Shown: positions 44,642-52,740 of the stretch, one piece after another | Numbering within the stretch: position 1 is the stretch's first letter | How the letters are laid out: every line of letters starts with the position of its first letter | From: an uncultured Nitrospira sp. | Lineage (GTDB): Bacteria; Nitrospirota; Nitrospiria; Nitrospirales; Nitrospiraceae | Assembly (NCBI GenBank): GCA_902500805.1 | Contig: CABVSA010000013.1 | Coordinates: 1 to 61,167, forward strand | Length of the DNA: 61,167 nucleotides | Reading direction: 5' to 3' | The notes under the pieces: model-generated | Told to the model about the DNA's origin: nothing | The model's database searches: none | Seen by the model: the letters and a program-made list of their open reading frames with translations, nothing else | Program-made: the position numbers and the translations under genes

Positions 44642-45052
44642 TTACAGACTCTGCCGGTTTGAATGGGCAGATTTACATGCACCTTCTACGCAAGTGTCCA
44701 CGCGACCGGTGAGCCTCAATCGGTTTCGTGCAAACCAGGCATAGGCTCTCACAACAAGTGGCTCAATGAACGAAAGACGGGTGAGCCTCGCCAAAAATCT
44801 GAGGCCGACTGCCTCCCACATAGCCCGAAACACATCAACGCCAGTGATGATGGTCCCATCAGCCCAACGGGCATGAATGATTTTCCCAAGTTCAGTGCGC
44901 GATATATCTATTGATGCTGGGTTGTAGTCCGACCGTGAAAAGTCGCAAAATATCAGAAGCCGACGCCTGTCCAATCGCCTCATAAGAGCAATCTCTCGAT
45001 CGCAAATCGGGCAGGCCCCATCGAAGAGTACTGTAAGCGGGTATGATGTCAT
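44642..45052 (-). CDS. DCC-family thiol-disulfide oxidoreductase-like protein
   Basis: A 136-residue DUF393 protein with the family motif DGACPICDREI (D-x-x-C-x-x-C) near residue 10-20 and a DGTIITGVDVFRAMW segment. These small proteins have a thioredoxin-like active-site motif and unknown substrates, and often sit near photolyase or stress genes. It is divergent from the zinc-ribbon/SUMF1 array across operator locus 2, which gives it a TTGACA...TTGGACA promoter of its own. Confidence 0.82.
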   Translation of the reverse strand: MTSYPLTVLFDGACPICDREIALMRRLDRRRLLIFCDFSRSDYNPASIDISRTELGKIIHARWADGTIITGVDVFRAMWEAVGLRFLARLTRLSFIEPLVVRAYAWFARNRLRLTGRVDTCVEGACKSAHSNRQSL

Positions 45053-45220
45053 CTGATTGACCTTTCCTCGCTCTCAAGCGATTCTCTCTCCATATCATAA
45101 GCCTCATGAGACCACATCGGAGTTTCTAGCCTGGGGCGACATCGCTCGATAGGCTTATTATTTCCATGCAACAATATGATTTATTTAACGAATAATATTA
45201 ACACATTCATTCTGTCGAGA

Positions 45221-45314
45221 TGTCCAATGTGTGTCAAACATTTTTCAATAAAACACTTGACACATTGGACAGTAATTATATATACAGTAAACATACATTA
45301 GACAGACATTGAAC
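45221..45314. promoter_or_regulatory. Divergent promoters with CarH-like operators (locus 2)
   Basis: Minus strand: TTGACACACATTGGACA begins at 45237, with CAGAAT 17 bp after TTGACA, toward the DCC gene. Plus strand: TTGACACATTGGACAG begins at 45257, with TATACA 18 bp on. Again the -35 boxes are exactly 19 bp apart. CATTAGACAGACATTGAAC at 45296-45314 copies the third element of locus 1 with two changes in 19. The agreement across two loci argues for one regulator. Confidence 0.75.
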
Positions 45315-45336
45315 GCAGCTCCAAATGGAGGTCGTT

Positions 45337-45711
45337 ATGACAAGAGCAATGGTGGAGAAAACGCATGCTAGGCATCTCAACAACCGTGACGCTTCAACGA
45401 TGTCAATCGATCAATACGTTCCAATTGGCCATAAGCCTGCCTTGGCGATTCACGCTCACCAGCGTCATGCCTCTTCTGTAATCGCGAATCAAACACATTG
45501 CACAAGATGTGGCGGCCTCATGGTGCAAGAATTCTACATAGATTTACGGGACAACATCGATGAATCGGCGTCTCCCGCGAAGCGCTGTGTCCAATGTGGT
45601 GAGGTGATCGATTTCGCCATTCTGATCAATCGCCAGCAGGCACAACTGTCCATGCCAATTCAGCAGGGGAAAGAGATATCACAAAGTAATCAAATGACCA
45701 AAGATCACTAG
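45337..45711 (+). CDS. Zinc-ribbon protein, paralogue 1
   Basis: 124 residues. After a ~48-residue N-terminal extension comes HCTRCGGLMVQEFYIDL and then RCVQCGEVIDFAILINRQ, two CxxC(G) knuckles about 30 residues apart. It is closely related to the protein at 51101 (both have CGGLMV, an Asp-Leu pair, and a CGE-x-ID motif). ATG 45337 follows GGAGGTCGTT; the ATG at 45325 lies inside that site. First gene after operator locus 2, so likely under light/CarH-type control. Function unknown. Confidence 0.75.
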   Translation: MTRAMVEKTHARHLNNRDASTMSIDQYVPIGHKPALAIHAHQRHASSVIANQTHCTRCGGLMVQEFYIDLRDNIDESASPAKRCVQCGEVIDFAILINRQQAQLSMPIQQGKEISQSNQMTKDH

Positions 45712-45743
45712 GGGTATCTGCATCCAAACCAAGGAGGTCTCTT

Positions 45744-46709
45744 ATGCGGAGTCGAATGGGGGTTCAGATTGGATTAGGGATGGCATTGGTTGTTGGAGCC
45801 ATCACCGTTACAACAGCCGCGGAACCGTCGACGAATGAGAAGGACATGGTGCTCATCCCTAAGGGTGAGTTCACCATGGGCAGCAGCGAACATGCGGATG
45901 AATCCACACACCAGGTGGTGCTTGATGCCTATCTAATTGATAAGTTTGAAGCATCAAACGCACGCTACAAAGAATTCATGAAGGCGGCCGGTCATCCAGC
46001 ACCGGCTTATTGGGACGACCCAAGACTCAACAAGTCCAACCATCCGGTTGTCGGTGTGAGCTGGACTGATGCAAGCGCATTCTGCAAGTGGGACGGCAAA
46101 CGGCTTCCGACGGAAGCAGAGTGGGAGCGAGCAGCCAAAGGCCCACAAGGCGATAACCATTACCCATGGGGGCATATGCTTGATCCTAAGAAGGCCAACT
46201 ATGGACAGCTGGTCGGCAAGACAACACCGGTGGACTCGTACCCTGACGGGGTCAGCGGATTTGGAGTCTACAACATGGCAGGAAATGTGTTCGAATGGGT
46301 CGAGGATTGGTATGACCTGAAATACTACAAGGAAAGTCCGGCCCTGAATCCCCGGGGCGCGGAGAAGGGTTACAATTTTGCCAATCAAGGACCAGTGCGG
46401 GTGCTACGCGGTGGTTCCTGGCTGGCACCGGAGAGCTCACTCCATACGAGCCATCGATTCTGGAATCAGCCGGACAACAACAGTTACGGCGTGGGACTCG
46501 GATTTCGTTGTGCGAAGTCGGTCCAGACCGTGTCCGACGAAGTCGTGCAAGCAGGCCGTGACGCATTCATCCAGGCATTAGTCGCCATGGGAGCTGAGAA
46601 GAATGCCGAGGCGTTGGCTGCTATTGAGAAGGCGTTGGCCTCGGAGCCGGGGAATCAGGAATATCTTGCAACCCGTGAGCTCATCAAGAAGAGCATGAAG
46701 AAGAAATAG
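45744..46709 (+). CDS. SUMF1-fold secreted protein with C-terminal helical repeat
   Basis: A 321-residue exported protein: signal peptide, then a SUMF1 domain (MVLIPKGEFTMGS, LPTEAEWERAAKG, YPWGH, NMAGNVFEWVEDWYD, RGGSW, GFRCAKS). The usual catalytic Cys pair of formylglycine-generating enzymes is missing (SSLHTSHRFWNQ in its place). The last ~55 residues form a TPR-like helical pair (AEALAAIEKALASEPGNQEY). It shares GHPAPAYWDDPRLNKS with the protein at 48399, a recent duplicate. GGAGGTCTCTT precedes the ATG. Confidence 0.85.
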   Translation: MRSRMGVQIGLGMALVVGAITVTTAAEPSTNEKDMVLIPKGEFTMGSSEHADESTHQVVLDAYLIDKFEASNARYKEFMKAAGHPAPAYWDDPRLNKSNHPVVGVSWTDASAFCKWDGKRLPTEAEWERAAKGPQGDNHYPWGHMLDPKKANYGQLVGKTTPVDSYPDGVSGFGVYNMAGNVFEWVEDWYDLKYYKESPALNPRGAEKGYNFANQGPVRVLRGGSWLAPESSLHTSHRFWNQPDNNSYGVGLGFRCAKSVQTVSDEVVQAGRDAFIQALVAMGAEKNAEALAAIEKALASEPGNQEYLATRELIKKSMKKK

Positions 46710-46723
46710 TCGAAGGCTGGGAA

Positions 46724-46740
46724 GGGGGGTATTACCCCCC
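46724..46740. terminator. Short G/C hairpin downstream of SUMF1 gene
   Basis: GGGGGGT-att-ACCCCCC, a 7 bp stem followed by more C residues and no U-tract. It may slow transcription between 46709 and 46759 rather than stop it fully. Confidence 0.4.
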
Positions 46741-46758
46741 CCCCTCCTGGCCCAAGTG

Positions 46759-48333
46759 ATGATACGAGGTCTGAAAGTGATTAGCTCTGACACTACGAGT
46801 CCAAATCAATCGACAGCGAACCCTGCGGCAATCCCGGGGACCTCTCTCATCCTTCTCACTGGCGCAAGCGGGTACATTGGCGGCCGTCTTCTGCCGTCAT
46901 TGGAGAATCAGGGTTACCGATTGCGCTGTATGGCCAGACATCCAGATATTCTTAAGCAGAAGGTCCGACCCTCAACTGAAGTTGTCGCCGGAGACGTGCT
47001 TGATCGAACAAGCCTGGACAACGCATTGCACGGGGTCGATGTGGCCTACTACATGGTTCACTCCATGAGCTCGACCGGCTCGTTTGAGGAGACGGACCGG
47101 CAGGCGGCCAAGAACTTTAGCCAAGCGGCGAAGGCAGCAGATGTGAAGGGGATTATCTATGTTGGAGGACTCGGTCGTGATGAGGAAGAACTCTCGGCAC
47201 ATTTGCGCAGTCGGCACGAGGTTGGAGATATCTTGAGGCAGTCGGGCCTGCCGGTCTGTGAGTTTCGCGCATCCGCCGTGATTGGTTCCGGTAGTGCTTC
47301 GTTTGAGCTGGTTCGCGCGTTAGTCGAACGCTTACCGATCATGCTCACTCCGAAGTGGGTCAAGGGGAAGGCCCAGCCGATCGCAATCGACGACTTGCTG
47401 GATTACCTAATGGAAGCGCTTCGGATTCCAATCTCCAGTTACCGCATCTACGAAGTCGGCGGGGCGGACAAAGTTTCCTACGCGGATATGATGCGGGCAT
47501 ACGGCCGGCAACGCGGGCTTATGCCTCTTATCATCCCAGTGCCGGTCCTCACCCCTTGGCTTTCTGCCCTGTGGTTGGGATTGATCACGCCGCTCTACGC
47601 TCGAATCGGGCGGGCGATTATTGAGAGCATTGTCCATGTCACGGTGGTGCGGGATAACGCGGCGCTGACCACGTTCCCTGTACGTCCGATGGGAGTCGAT
47701 GAGGCCATTCACCGAGCCCTTGCCCGTGAGGAGCGACATTTCTCAGAAACCCGCTGGTCCGATGCGATCTCCTCATCGGGGAAGCTTCCCTCATGGGGAG
47801 GCGTGCGGTTTGGCACGCGCATCGTCGATTCACGGACGTTGACAGTTGTAGCCCCATCTGACGTCGTCTTCAGATGTATTGAGAGGGTCGGGGGTGATCA
47901 TGGCTGGTATGCGTGCGACTGGCTCTGGCGTCTGCGAGGTTACATCGATCTGCTGCAGGGAGGCGTCGGCATGGGACGCGGACGGCCTTCTTCCCTAACC
48001 CTCCGCGTCGGCGATACGGTTGACTCCTTTCGCGTCGAGGCTATTGAGCCCAATCGCCGCCTGCGACTTAAGTCCGAGATGAATTTGCCCGGCAGGGCAT
48101 GGTTGGAGTTTGAAGTCACGGAAGAAGGCACCTCAACAAAAATACGGCAGACGGCGATCTTTGACCCGGTGGGACTGAAAGGGCAACTGTACTGGTATTC
48201 CCTCTACGTGCCGCACGAGTTTGTATTCGAAGGGATGTTGGGGGGGATTGCGCAAGCCGCGTTGCGAGAAATGGGAGACGCCGCCATGCCACAAATGCCT
48301 AGTGAGCAGACCGCGACAACGTATCGTTCATGA
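46759..48333 (+). CDS. SDR-type NAD(P)-binding protein with DUF2867 domain
   Basis: About 525 residues. The N-terminal Rossmann domain carries LLTGASGYIGGRLLPSL, GDVLDRTSLDNAL and a YMVHSM segment, as in atypical NmrA/complex I-associated SDRs. The C-terminal ~150 residues (TRIVDSRTLTVVAP, WLRLRGY-like, RVEAIEPNRRLRLKSEM) match DUF2867, an SRPBCC-type lipid-binding fold. ATG 46759 or the in-frame GTG 46777 (better ribosome site) may be the true start. It sits between two SUMF1 paralogues in the array. Confidence 0.82.
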   Translation: MIRGLKVISSDTTSPNQSTANPAAIPGTSLILLTGASGYIGGRLLPSLENQGYRLRCMARHPDILKQKVRPSTEVVAGDVLDRTSLDNALHGVDVAYYMVHSMSSTGSFEETDRQAAKNFSQAAKAADVKGIIYVGGLGRDEEELSAHLRSRHEVGDILRQSGLPVCEFRASAVIGSGSASFELVRALVERLPIMLTPKWVKGKAQPIAIDDLLDYLMEALRIPISSYRIYEVGGADKVSYADMMRAYGRQRGLMPLIIPVPVLTPWLSALWLGLITPLYARIGRAIIESIVHVTVVRDNAALTTFPVRPMGVDEAIHRALAREERHFSETRWSDAISSSGKLPSWGGVRFGTRIVDSRTLTVVAPSDVVFRCIERVGGDHGWYACDWLWRLRGYIDLLQGGVGMGRGRPSSLTLRVGDTVDSFRVEAIEPNRRLRLKSEMNLPGRAWLEFEVTEEGTSTKIRQTAIFDPVGLKGQLYWYSLYVPHEFVFEGMLGGIAQAALREMGDAAMPQMPSEQTATTYRS

Positions 48334-48398
48334 AGCTGAGAAACGGAGAGAGTCGAGACTACTTCTACGGGGACACCCACTTGTGATGGAGGTCTGCA

Positions 48399-49457
48399 AT
48401 GCATACAGCAAGCATCATGGTGATCGCGGCGCTGACAGTCACATTCACAATAGTGAGTGGAACAGTCCGTGCTGAAGAGCAATTGTTGCCAAAGGATATG
48501 GCATATATCGGGCAAGGAGGGTCGATGATGGGTCTCGACCGGGAAGAGTCCGTAGCCACGGGTAAAAAGCTCACATTGTACGAACGACGTATGAAGGCGC
48601 CCTGGTCTGCCGAAGCACTGAACGATGAAAGTCCGGCTCATATGGTGTTTCTGGATCCATACTTCATTGATAGGTATGAAGTCTCGAACAAAGACTATGG
48701 TGAATTCATCAAGGCAAAAGGCCACCCGGCTCCGGCGTACTGGGACGATCCCCGTCTTAATAAGTCTCAACAGCCCGTCGTCGGGGTGAATTGGGAGGAC
48801 GCGAGAGCCTTCTGCGAATACCGTGGCAAACGGCTGCCGACGGAAGCGGAGTGGGAAAAGGCTGCTCGAGGGCCAGATGGCAATCTCTATCCCTGGGGCA
48901 ATACTTTTGATCCAGCGAAAGCCAATTATGGGAAAAAGCACGATGCCACTATGCCCGTCGATTCATATCCAGAAGGAGCCAGCTATTATGGCCTGCACCA
49001 TATGTCCGGCAATGTCTTCGAGTGGGTCTCCGACTGGTATGACCCACGCTACTATGGACGGCTTGAAACGAGCGTGAATCCAGCCGGCCCGTCTCGACCC
49101 TTGTGGATGGGTGGTACCGGAACGTACGTGGATCGTTTGACCATCGGTGAAAAGCGGATCATACGCGGCGGCTCATGGATCGCCCCGGAGGGTACAGCCA
49201 GGGCAACCCATCGGTTCTGGAATCATCCACTCAATAACAGCTACGGCGTGGGTCTGGGATTCCGTTGCGCGAAAACTGCCTCACCAGAAATCGATCAGAG
49301 TATCAAAGAGGCCGCCATCTTGACCTACGTCGAAATGGGCCGAGAGCGATTTTCGGAGGCCCAGCAGACCCTTGCCCAAGGGTTGGCCCTTGACCCTAAG
49401 AATACGGAGCTTCTGGAGCTTCGACAATTGATTGAGCAATCGATGACGCGACAGTGA
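48399..49457 (+). CDS. SUMF1-fold secreted protein with C-terminal helical repeat, paralogue
   Basis: A 352-residue exported protein: signal peptide, SUMF1 domain (LPTEAEWEKAARG, YPWGN, HMSGNVFEWVSDWYD, RGGSW, GFRCAKT) and a C-terminal TPR-like pair (EAQQTLAQGLALDPKNTEL). An insert near residue 40-65 separates the signal peptide from the domain. FGE catalytic cysteines are absent (GTARATHRFWNHP there). Very similar to 45744-46709, sharing GHPAPAYWDDPRLNKS and NNSYGVGLGFRCAK. GGAGGTCTGCA precedes the ATG. Confidence 0.85.
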   Translation: MHTASIMVIAALTVTFTIVSGTVRAEEQLLPKDMAYIGQGGSMMGLDREESVATGKKLTLYERRMKAPWSAEALNDESPAHMVFLDPYFIDRYEVSNKDYGEFIKAKGHPAPAYWDDPRLNKSQQPVVGVNWEDARAFCEYRGKRLPTEAEWEKAARGPDGNLYPWGNTFDPAKANYGKKHDATMPVDSYPEGASYYGLHHMSGNVFEWVSDWYDPRYYGRLETSVNPAGPSRPLWMGGTGTYVDRLTIGEKRIIRGGSWIAPEGTARATHRFWNHPLNNSYGVGLGFRCAKTASPEIDQSIKEAAILTYVEMGRERFSEAQQTLAQGLALDPKNTELLELRQLIEQSMTRQ

Positions 49458-49510
49458 CGGAAGATTTCACGCGTCTATGATTATGGTTTGATCGTGACGG
49501 AGGCGCACCG

Positions 49511-49879
49511 ATGATACACACCAAGATGTTTTATCGAGGGATTGTCCTCATCGCCCTACTCGGGGCCTCATCCCTCCACGCTGGTCCTATCGATTCATCC
49601 GGGCACGCGCATCAGGATAAGGCGCAATTAGTCCATGAAGCCAATCATGAGGTGGACTACGCATGGGAGGTCTATCATCGGGCAGCACTAGGGGGGACAG
49701 TTGCCTCACCTGCTCTCCAAGCAGAAATCGAGCAACACCTGCACGAAGCCCGAACTCTTGTGACCCAGGCGCAAGAAGCAGCTGACCGAGGAGATGAGCG
49801 AGTCGTAGAGGATCTTGTGAAACAAGTGAGACTCCATACCACCCAAGCCATCCAGGGTAGCAAGGAGCAGAAGAAATGA
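49511..49879 (+). CDS. Small secreted helical protein
   Basis: 122 residues: signal peptide, a short His-containing linker (SSGHAHQDKAQLVHEANH) and a single long charged helix pair (ALQAEIEQHLHEARTLVTQAQEAA). It ends in a 4 bp overlap with the following SUMF1 gene, so the two are coupled. GGAGGCGCACCG precedes the ATG. It may be a partner or chaperone of the SUMF1 protein; the His-rich linker could bind metal. Both are guesses. Confidence 0.65.
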   Translation: MIHTKMFYRGIVLIALLGASSLHAGPIDSSGHAHQDKAQLVHEANHEVDYAWEVYHRAALGGTVASPALQAEIEQHLHEARTLVTQAQEAADRGDERVVEDLVKQVRLHTTQAIQGSKEQKK

Positions 49880-50718
49880 TCACTGGTCTGTGGCGCAGAT
49901 CAATTCAGTTCAAGAGAATGGCGATCGTGGTTGTCACGGCCTTTGCGTTCATGCAATCGCTCACGGTGGAAGCGTTGTCGGGGACGAAAGATCTCGACCC
50001 GGTTTCGATGATCACGATTCCAGCCGGAGAATTTCTGATGGGCAATCCAGAGGGAAAAGGCCGGGATGATGAGAGGCCGCAGCGCTCCGTCTACCTCGAT
50101 GAGTTCGCAATCGATCAAGTCGAAGTGACGAATGAGCGGTATATGGCCTTTGTGAAAGCGATTGGTCATCGTACACCGCCCAATCCCTACGGCACCGGAC
50201 CCCTCCAGTCCATTAAGGGCATTGAGCAACTGCCGGTGGTCCAGACGACTTGGTACGACGCGAAGGCCTATTGTAGTTGGGCGAAGAAACGGCTACCCAC
50301 GGAAGCAGAATGGGAAAAGGCTGCGCGTGGCACGGACGGCCGCCTCTATCCATGGGGAAATGAACCGCCGACTGCGAAGCGAGCGAACTTTGATCGGGAA
50401 TGGGAGGATAAGCAGACCCTGCACCCTGTCGGATCGCTTCCCCTCGGAGATTCACCCTACGGTGTGAAGGATATGGCAGGGAACGTGAGGGAGTGGGTCT
50501 CTGATTGGTACGACGCGGAATACTATCAACACGCGCCTGATCGAAATCCCCAAGGGCCTGACAAGAAGGGAGTAGTCCGATCGATTCGTGGCGGATCCTG
50601 GCATAGTCCGGCATCTGATATCACCGCATCGGCTCGTGGGCGGGGTGGATTCGCCCTCCAGACCCATGGCACCGGATTTCGCTGTGCCCGTAGCCTTGAG
50701 AAAATGTCGCACCAATAA
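49876..50718 (+). CDS. SUMF1-fold secreted protein, third of the array
   Basis: A 280-residue exported protein with signal peptide and SUMF1 domain (ITIPAGEFLMGNPEG, LPTEAEWEKAARG, YPWGNE, DMAGNVREWVSDWYD, RGGSW, GFRCAR). No TPR tail. The catalytic Cys pair of active formylglycine-generating enzymes is absent (SPASDITASARG in its place). Closest in layout to the SUMF1 part of the cytochrome fusion (both have DDERP and PTAKRAN/TPQRAN). Start overlaps the upstream stop (ATGA). Confidence 0.85.
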   Translation: MITGLWRRSIQFKRMAIVVVTAFAFMQSLTVEALSGTKDLDPVSMITIPAGEFLMGNPEGKGRDDERPQRSVYLDEFAIDQVEVTNERYMAFVKAIGHRTPPNPYGTGPLQSIKGIEQLPVVQTTWYDAKAYCSWAKKRLPTEAEWEKAARGTDGRLYPWGNEPPTAKRANFDREWEDKQTLHPVGSLPLGDSPYGVKDMAGNVREWVSDWYDAEYYQHAPDRNPQGPDKKGVVRSIRGGSWHSPASDITASARGRGGFALQTHGTGFRCARSLEKMSHQ

Positions 50719-50834
50719 TCAGGAGTCCGCGATGGTGTTGAGAGGGATTGGATCAAAAGCTACAGAGGGCCGGAGGCCGGTTCCGTATGTTCCTCAGGTG
50801 ACGCCGAACTCCGCACGGCGTCGCCCGCTGAGGC

Positions 50835-50867
50835 AGACAGGTCCCCTCGGGATCGAGGGGCCTGTCT
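50835..50867 (+). terminator. Strong hairpin after the SUMF1 array
   Basis: AGACAGG-t-CCCCTCG pairs with CGAGGGG-CCTGTCT, 14 bp with a single bulged T and a 4-nt loop, but no U-tract follows. It separates the SUMF1 block from the small membrane-protein/zinc-ribbon/photolyase block and may reduce read-through. Confidence 0.6.
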
Positions 50868-50931
50868 CCTTGGCGAACGGGAAACTTTGTTGTGGACAGT
50901 TTCCATTATTGACGGGTGAAAGGAGCGCAGC

Positions 50932-51060
50932 ATGGATATGAGCCTTGTCTTTTTGTTCGCAATGGGATTCTTGACTTGTGCACTGGTGGCCGGACTGTCT
51001 CAGACCGTGAGCGTGGCCGTTACGAGACGGAGTAAACGGAAAAGGCCTATTCAGGACTGA
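50932..51060 (+). CDS. Small single-pass membrane protein (42 aa)
   Basis: MDMSLVFLF, then a hydrophobic helix (AMGFLTCALVAGLSQTVSVAV), then a strongly basic tail (RRSKRKR). AAAGGAGCGCAGC precedes ATG 50932, a convincing ribosome site. The positive-inside rule puts the tail in the cytoplasm. It lies between the SUMF1 array and zinc-ribbon paralogue 2, on the same strand. Function unknown. Confidence 0.6.
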   Translation: MDMSLVFLFAMGFLTCALVAGLSQTVSVAVTRRSKRKRPIQD

Positions 51061-51100
51061 AGAATGGCTGATTGCCGCTTCATCTGTGTCGAGGAATTCC

Positions 51101-51358
51101 ATGGGAACCACTGGGAAACCAAGTGATGCATCGGTTTTCTCCCATCCGACGAGACACGATGCTTGCGCGCGATGTGGAGGACTGATGGTCATGGCGCACG
51201 TTGTCGATTTGCAGGGGCACGCAGGTGAGGTCATCTTCAGGGGGTTCCGGTGCACCAATTGCGGGGAGTTCATCGATCAGATGGTGTTGGCGAATCGGCT
51301 GAAGCCAGCGCCTCAGCCGATCGTAGGGACGAAAAAACGGAAGTTTGCACGACGGTGA
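51101..51358 (+). CDS. Zinc-ribbon protein, paralogue 2
   Basis: 85 residues: CARCGGLMVMAHVVDLQ followed about 25 residues later by CTNCGEFIDQMVLANRL. Clearly homologous to 45337-45711 and, less closely, to 22611-22763. ATG 51101 has GAGGA 5 bp upstream; an in-frame GTG at 51086 is less likely. A basic C-terminus (TKKRKFARR) may contact nucleic acid or membrane. Function unknown. Confidence 0.75.
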   Translation: MGTTGKPSDASVFSHPTRHDACARCGGLMVMAHVVDLQGHAGEVIFRGFRCTNCGEFIDQMVLANRLKPAPQPIVGTKKRKFARR

Positions 51359-51468
51359 GTCACAATAAGCCGGAGACAGAGAAATAAGACGACCAGGGAT
51401 CGAATTGGTCACAGCCATATCTGAGATGTCAACGGTATTAAGTGAGGGTCTTGCCGAAGGATAAACCT

Positions 51469-52407
51469 ATGAAGATCGTTGTCACTGGAGGCACAGGATT
51501 TATTGGCCGAGCGTTGTGTGCCACCCTCACTCGGGGAGGCCACAGGGTTACTGTCTTGACCAGGCATACGGGCCAGAGCCATCGTCGACCTGAATTGCCG
51601 ATTCAAGCAGTCGAATGGAACGCGCGGGACTCAGGCCCCTGGGAGCAGGTCCTGGAAGCAGCGGATGCGGTCATCAACCTTGCTGGTGCGTCCATCGCCG
51701 ACACACGCTGGACCGACGTGCGCAAGCAACTCATCATCGATAGTCGAATTCTCACCACACGCTTACTAGTCAGGGCTCTCTCCCGCTGGTCGTCGAAGCC
51801 AGTGACATTCATCAGTGCGTCCGGCATCGGGTATTACGGCGCCACCGACGATCACCGTCTGGATGAAGGTGCGGCGCGCGGTGATGGTTTCTTAGCCGAT
51901 CTGTGCCTCGGATGGGAATCAGAGGCACTACGGGCTGCTGAGCATGGGGCGCGGGTCGTCACGCTGCGCACTGGAATGGTCCTGGAGCAGGACGGTGGGG
52001 CTTTGCCTAAGATGCTGTTACCTTTCCGATTCTTTGCCGGTGGTCCCATCATGCCGGGAAGTCAGTGGGTTTCCTGGATTCACCGCCGTGATCATATCGG
52101 TCTGATCCAGTGGGCTCTCAGCACACCGACGGTGTCAGGTCCGATCAATGTTGTGGCTCCAGAGCCGGTGACGATGAAGACGTTCTGTGAAGTTCTTGGG
52201 CGGGTGCTTCACCGACCGTCATGGCTCCCCGTTCCAAGGTTTGCATTGAACATGCTCCTTGGTGAGTTGGGCACATTGATGACAACCGGCCAGCGGGTGA
52301 TCCCGGCAAAAGCAATCGCTGGAGGGTATCACTTTCAGTATCCGACGCTGGAATCGGCTTTGAAGGCTATTCTCGTGGAGCCAACAAGCATTCGGAGTGC
52401 GGCGTAA
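51469..52407 (+). CDS. TIGR01777-family SDR epimerase-like protein
   Basis: A 312-residue atypical SDR: VVTGGTGFIGRALCATL at the N-terminus, DAVINLAGASIADTRW, SASGIGYYG and a C-terminal LGELGTLMTTGQRVIPAKA typical of the TIGR01777 (SulA/YfcH) group. NAD(P) binding is likely; the substrate is unknown. Members are found with photolyase and LitR/CarH regulons in other bacteria. ATG 51469 has GAAGGA 8 bp upstream. Confidence 0.85.
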   Translation: MKIVVTGGTGFIGRALCATLTRGGHRVTVLTRHTGQSHRRPELPIQAVEWNARDSGPWEQVLEAADAVINLAGASIADTRWTDVRKQLIIDSRILTTRLLVRALSRWSSKPVTFISASGIGYYGATDDHRLDEGAARGDGFLADLCLGWESEALRAAEHGARVVTLRTGMVLEQDGGALPKMLLPFRFFAGGPIMPGSQWVSWIHRRDHIGLIQWALSTPTVSGPINVVAPEPVTMKTFCEVLGRVLHRPSWLPVPRFALNMLLGELGTLMTTGQRVIPAKAIAGGYHFQYPTLESALKAILVEPTSIRSAA

Positions 52408-52482
52408 GCCGAGCGGTCAGTGAAAGCGGTAGGCAACCAGGTTTATTCCACAGTAGTGTAGGTTGGCAAGGGACTCGATGGA

Positions 52483-52581
52483 ATGGATAGGATCTTGATG
52501 TATCTGGTTCTTTTGACACTGATGATTGTGGCGGGGGAAGTGCTGTATCTCTCCGTTGCCCGCGTTGCAGGCCTTCACTGA
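52483..52581 (+). CDS. Very small membrane protein (32 aa)
   Basis: MDRILMYLVLLTLMIVAG followed by EVLYLSVARVAGLH, a single hydrophobic helix. Starts are possible at 52483 and 52498. The ribosome site is weak (AAGGGA). It sits in the gap between the TIGR01777 gene and the PDZ gene, echoing the small membrane gene at 50932. Translation is uncertain. Confidence 0.4.
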   Translation: MDRILMYLVLLTLMIVAGEVLYLSVARVAGLH

Positions 52582-52740
52582 CACCGAGGCTGATATGTTG
52601 CCTACAAAGCGGTGGGCTCCTGAGAATCTCAACTGCCTATGACTAGGGTGTAACAGGATTGATGGCCGGTATTCTGGTTGTCCACCGCACTCTGCGTAGT
52701 TGTATTGGAAAGGCTTAGATAATTAACAGGAGGTGCGCTT

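Noticed and set aside
46799..46818. A partial match (GTCCAA...TCGACA) to the CarH-like operator
   Set aside because: Spacing and flanking bases differ from all five good half-sites and it lies inside the SDR coding region.
43308..50718. True formylglycine-generating (sulfatase-modifying) enzymes
   Set aside because: The catalytic cysteine pair is absent in all four and no sulfatase gene is present in the window.
50732..50941. A 69-codon frame starting MVLRGIGSK with a fair ribosome site (GGAG)
   Set aside because: The frame runs through the strong hairpin at 50835-50867, has low-complexity Arg/Pro content and overlaps the better small gene at 50932. Left as a weak possibility only.
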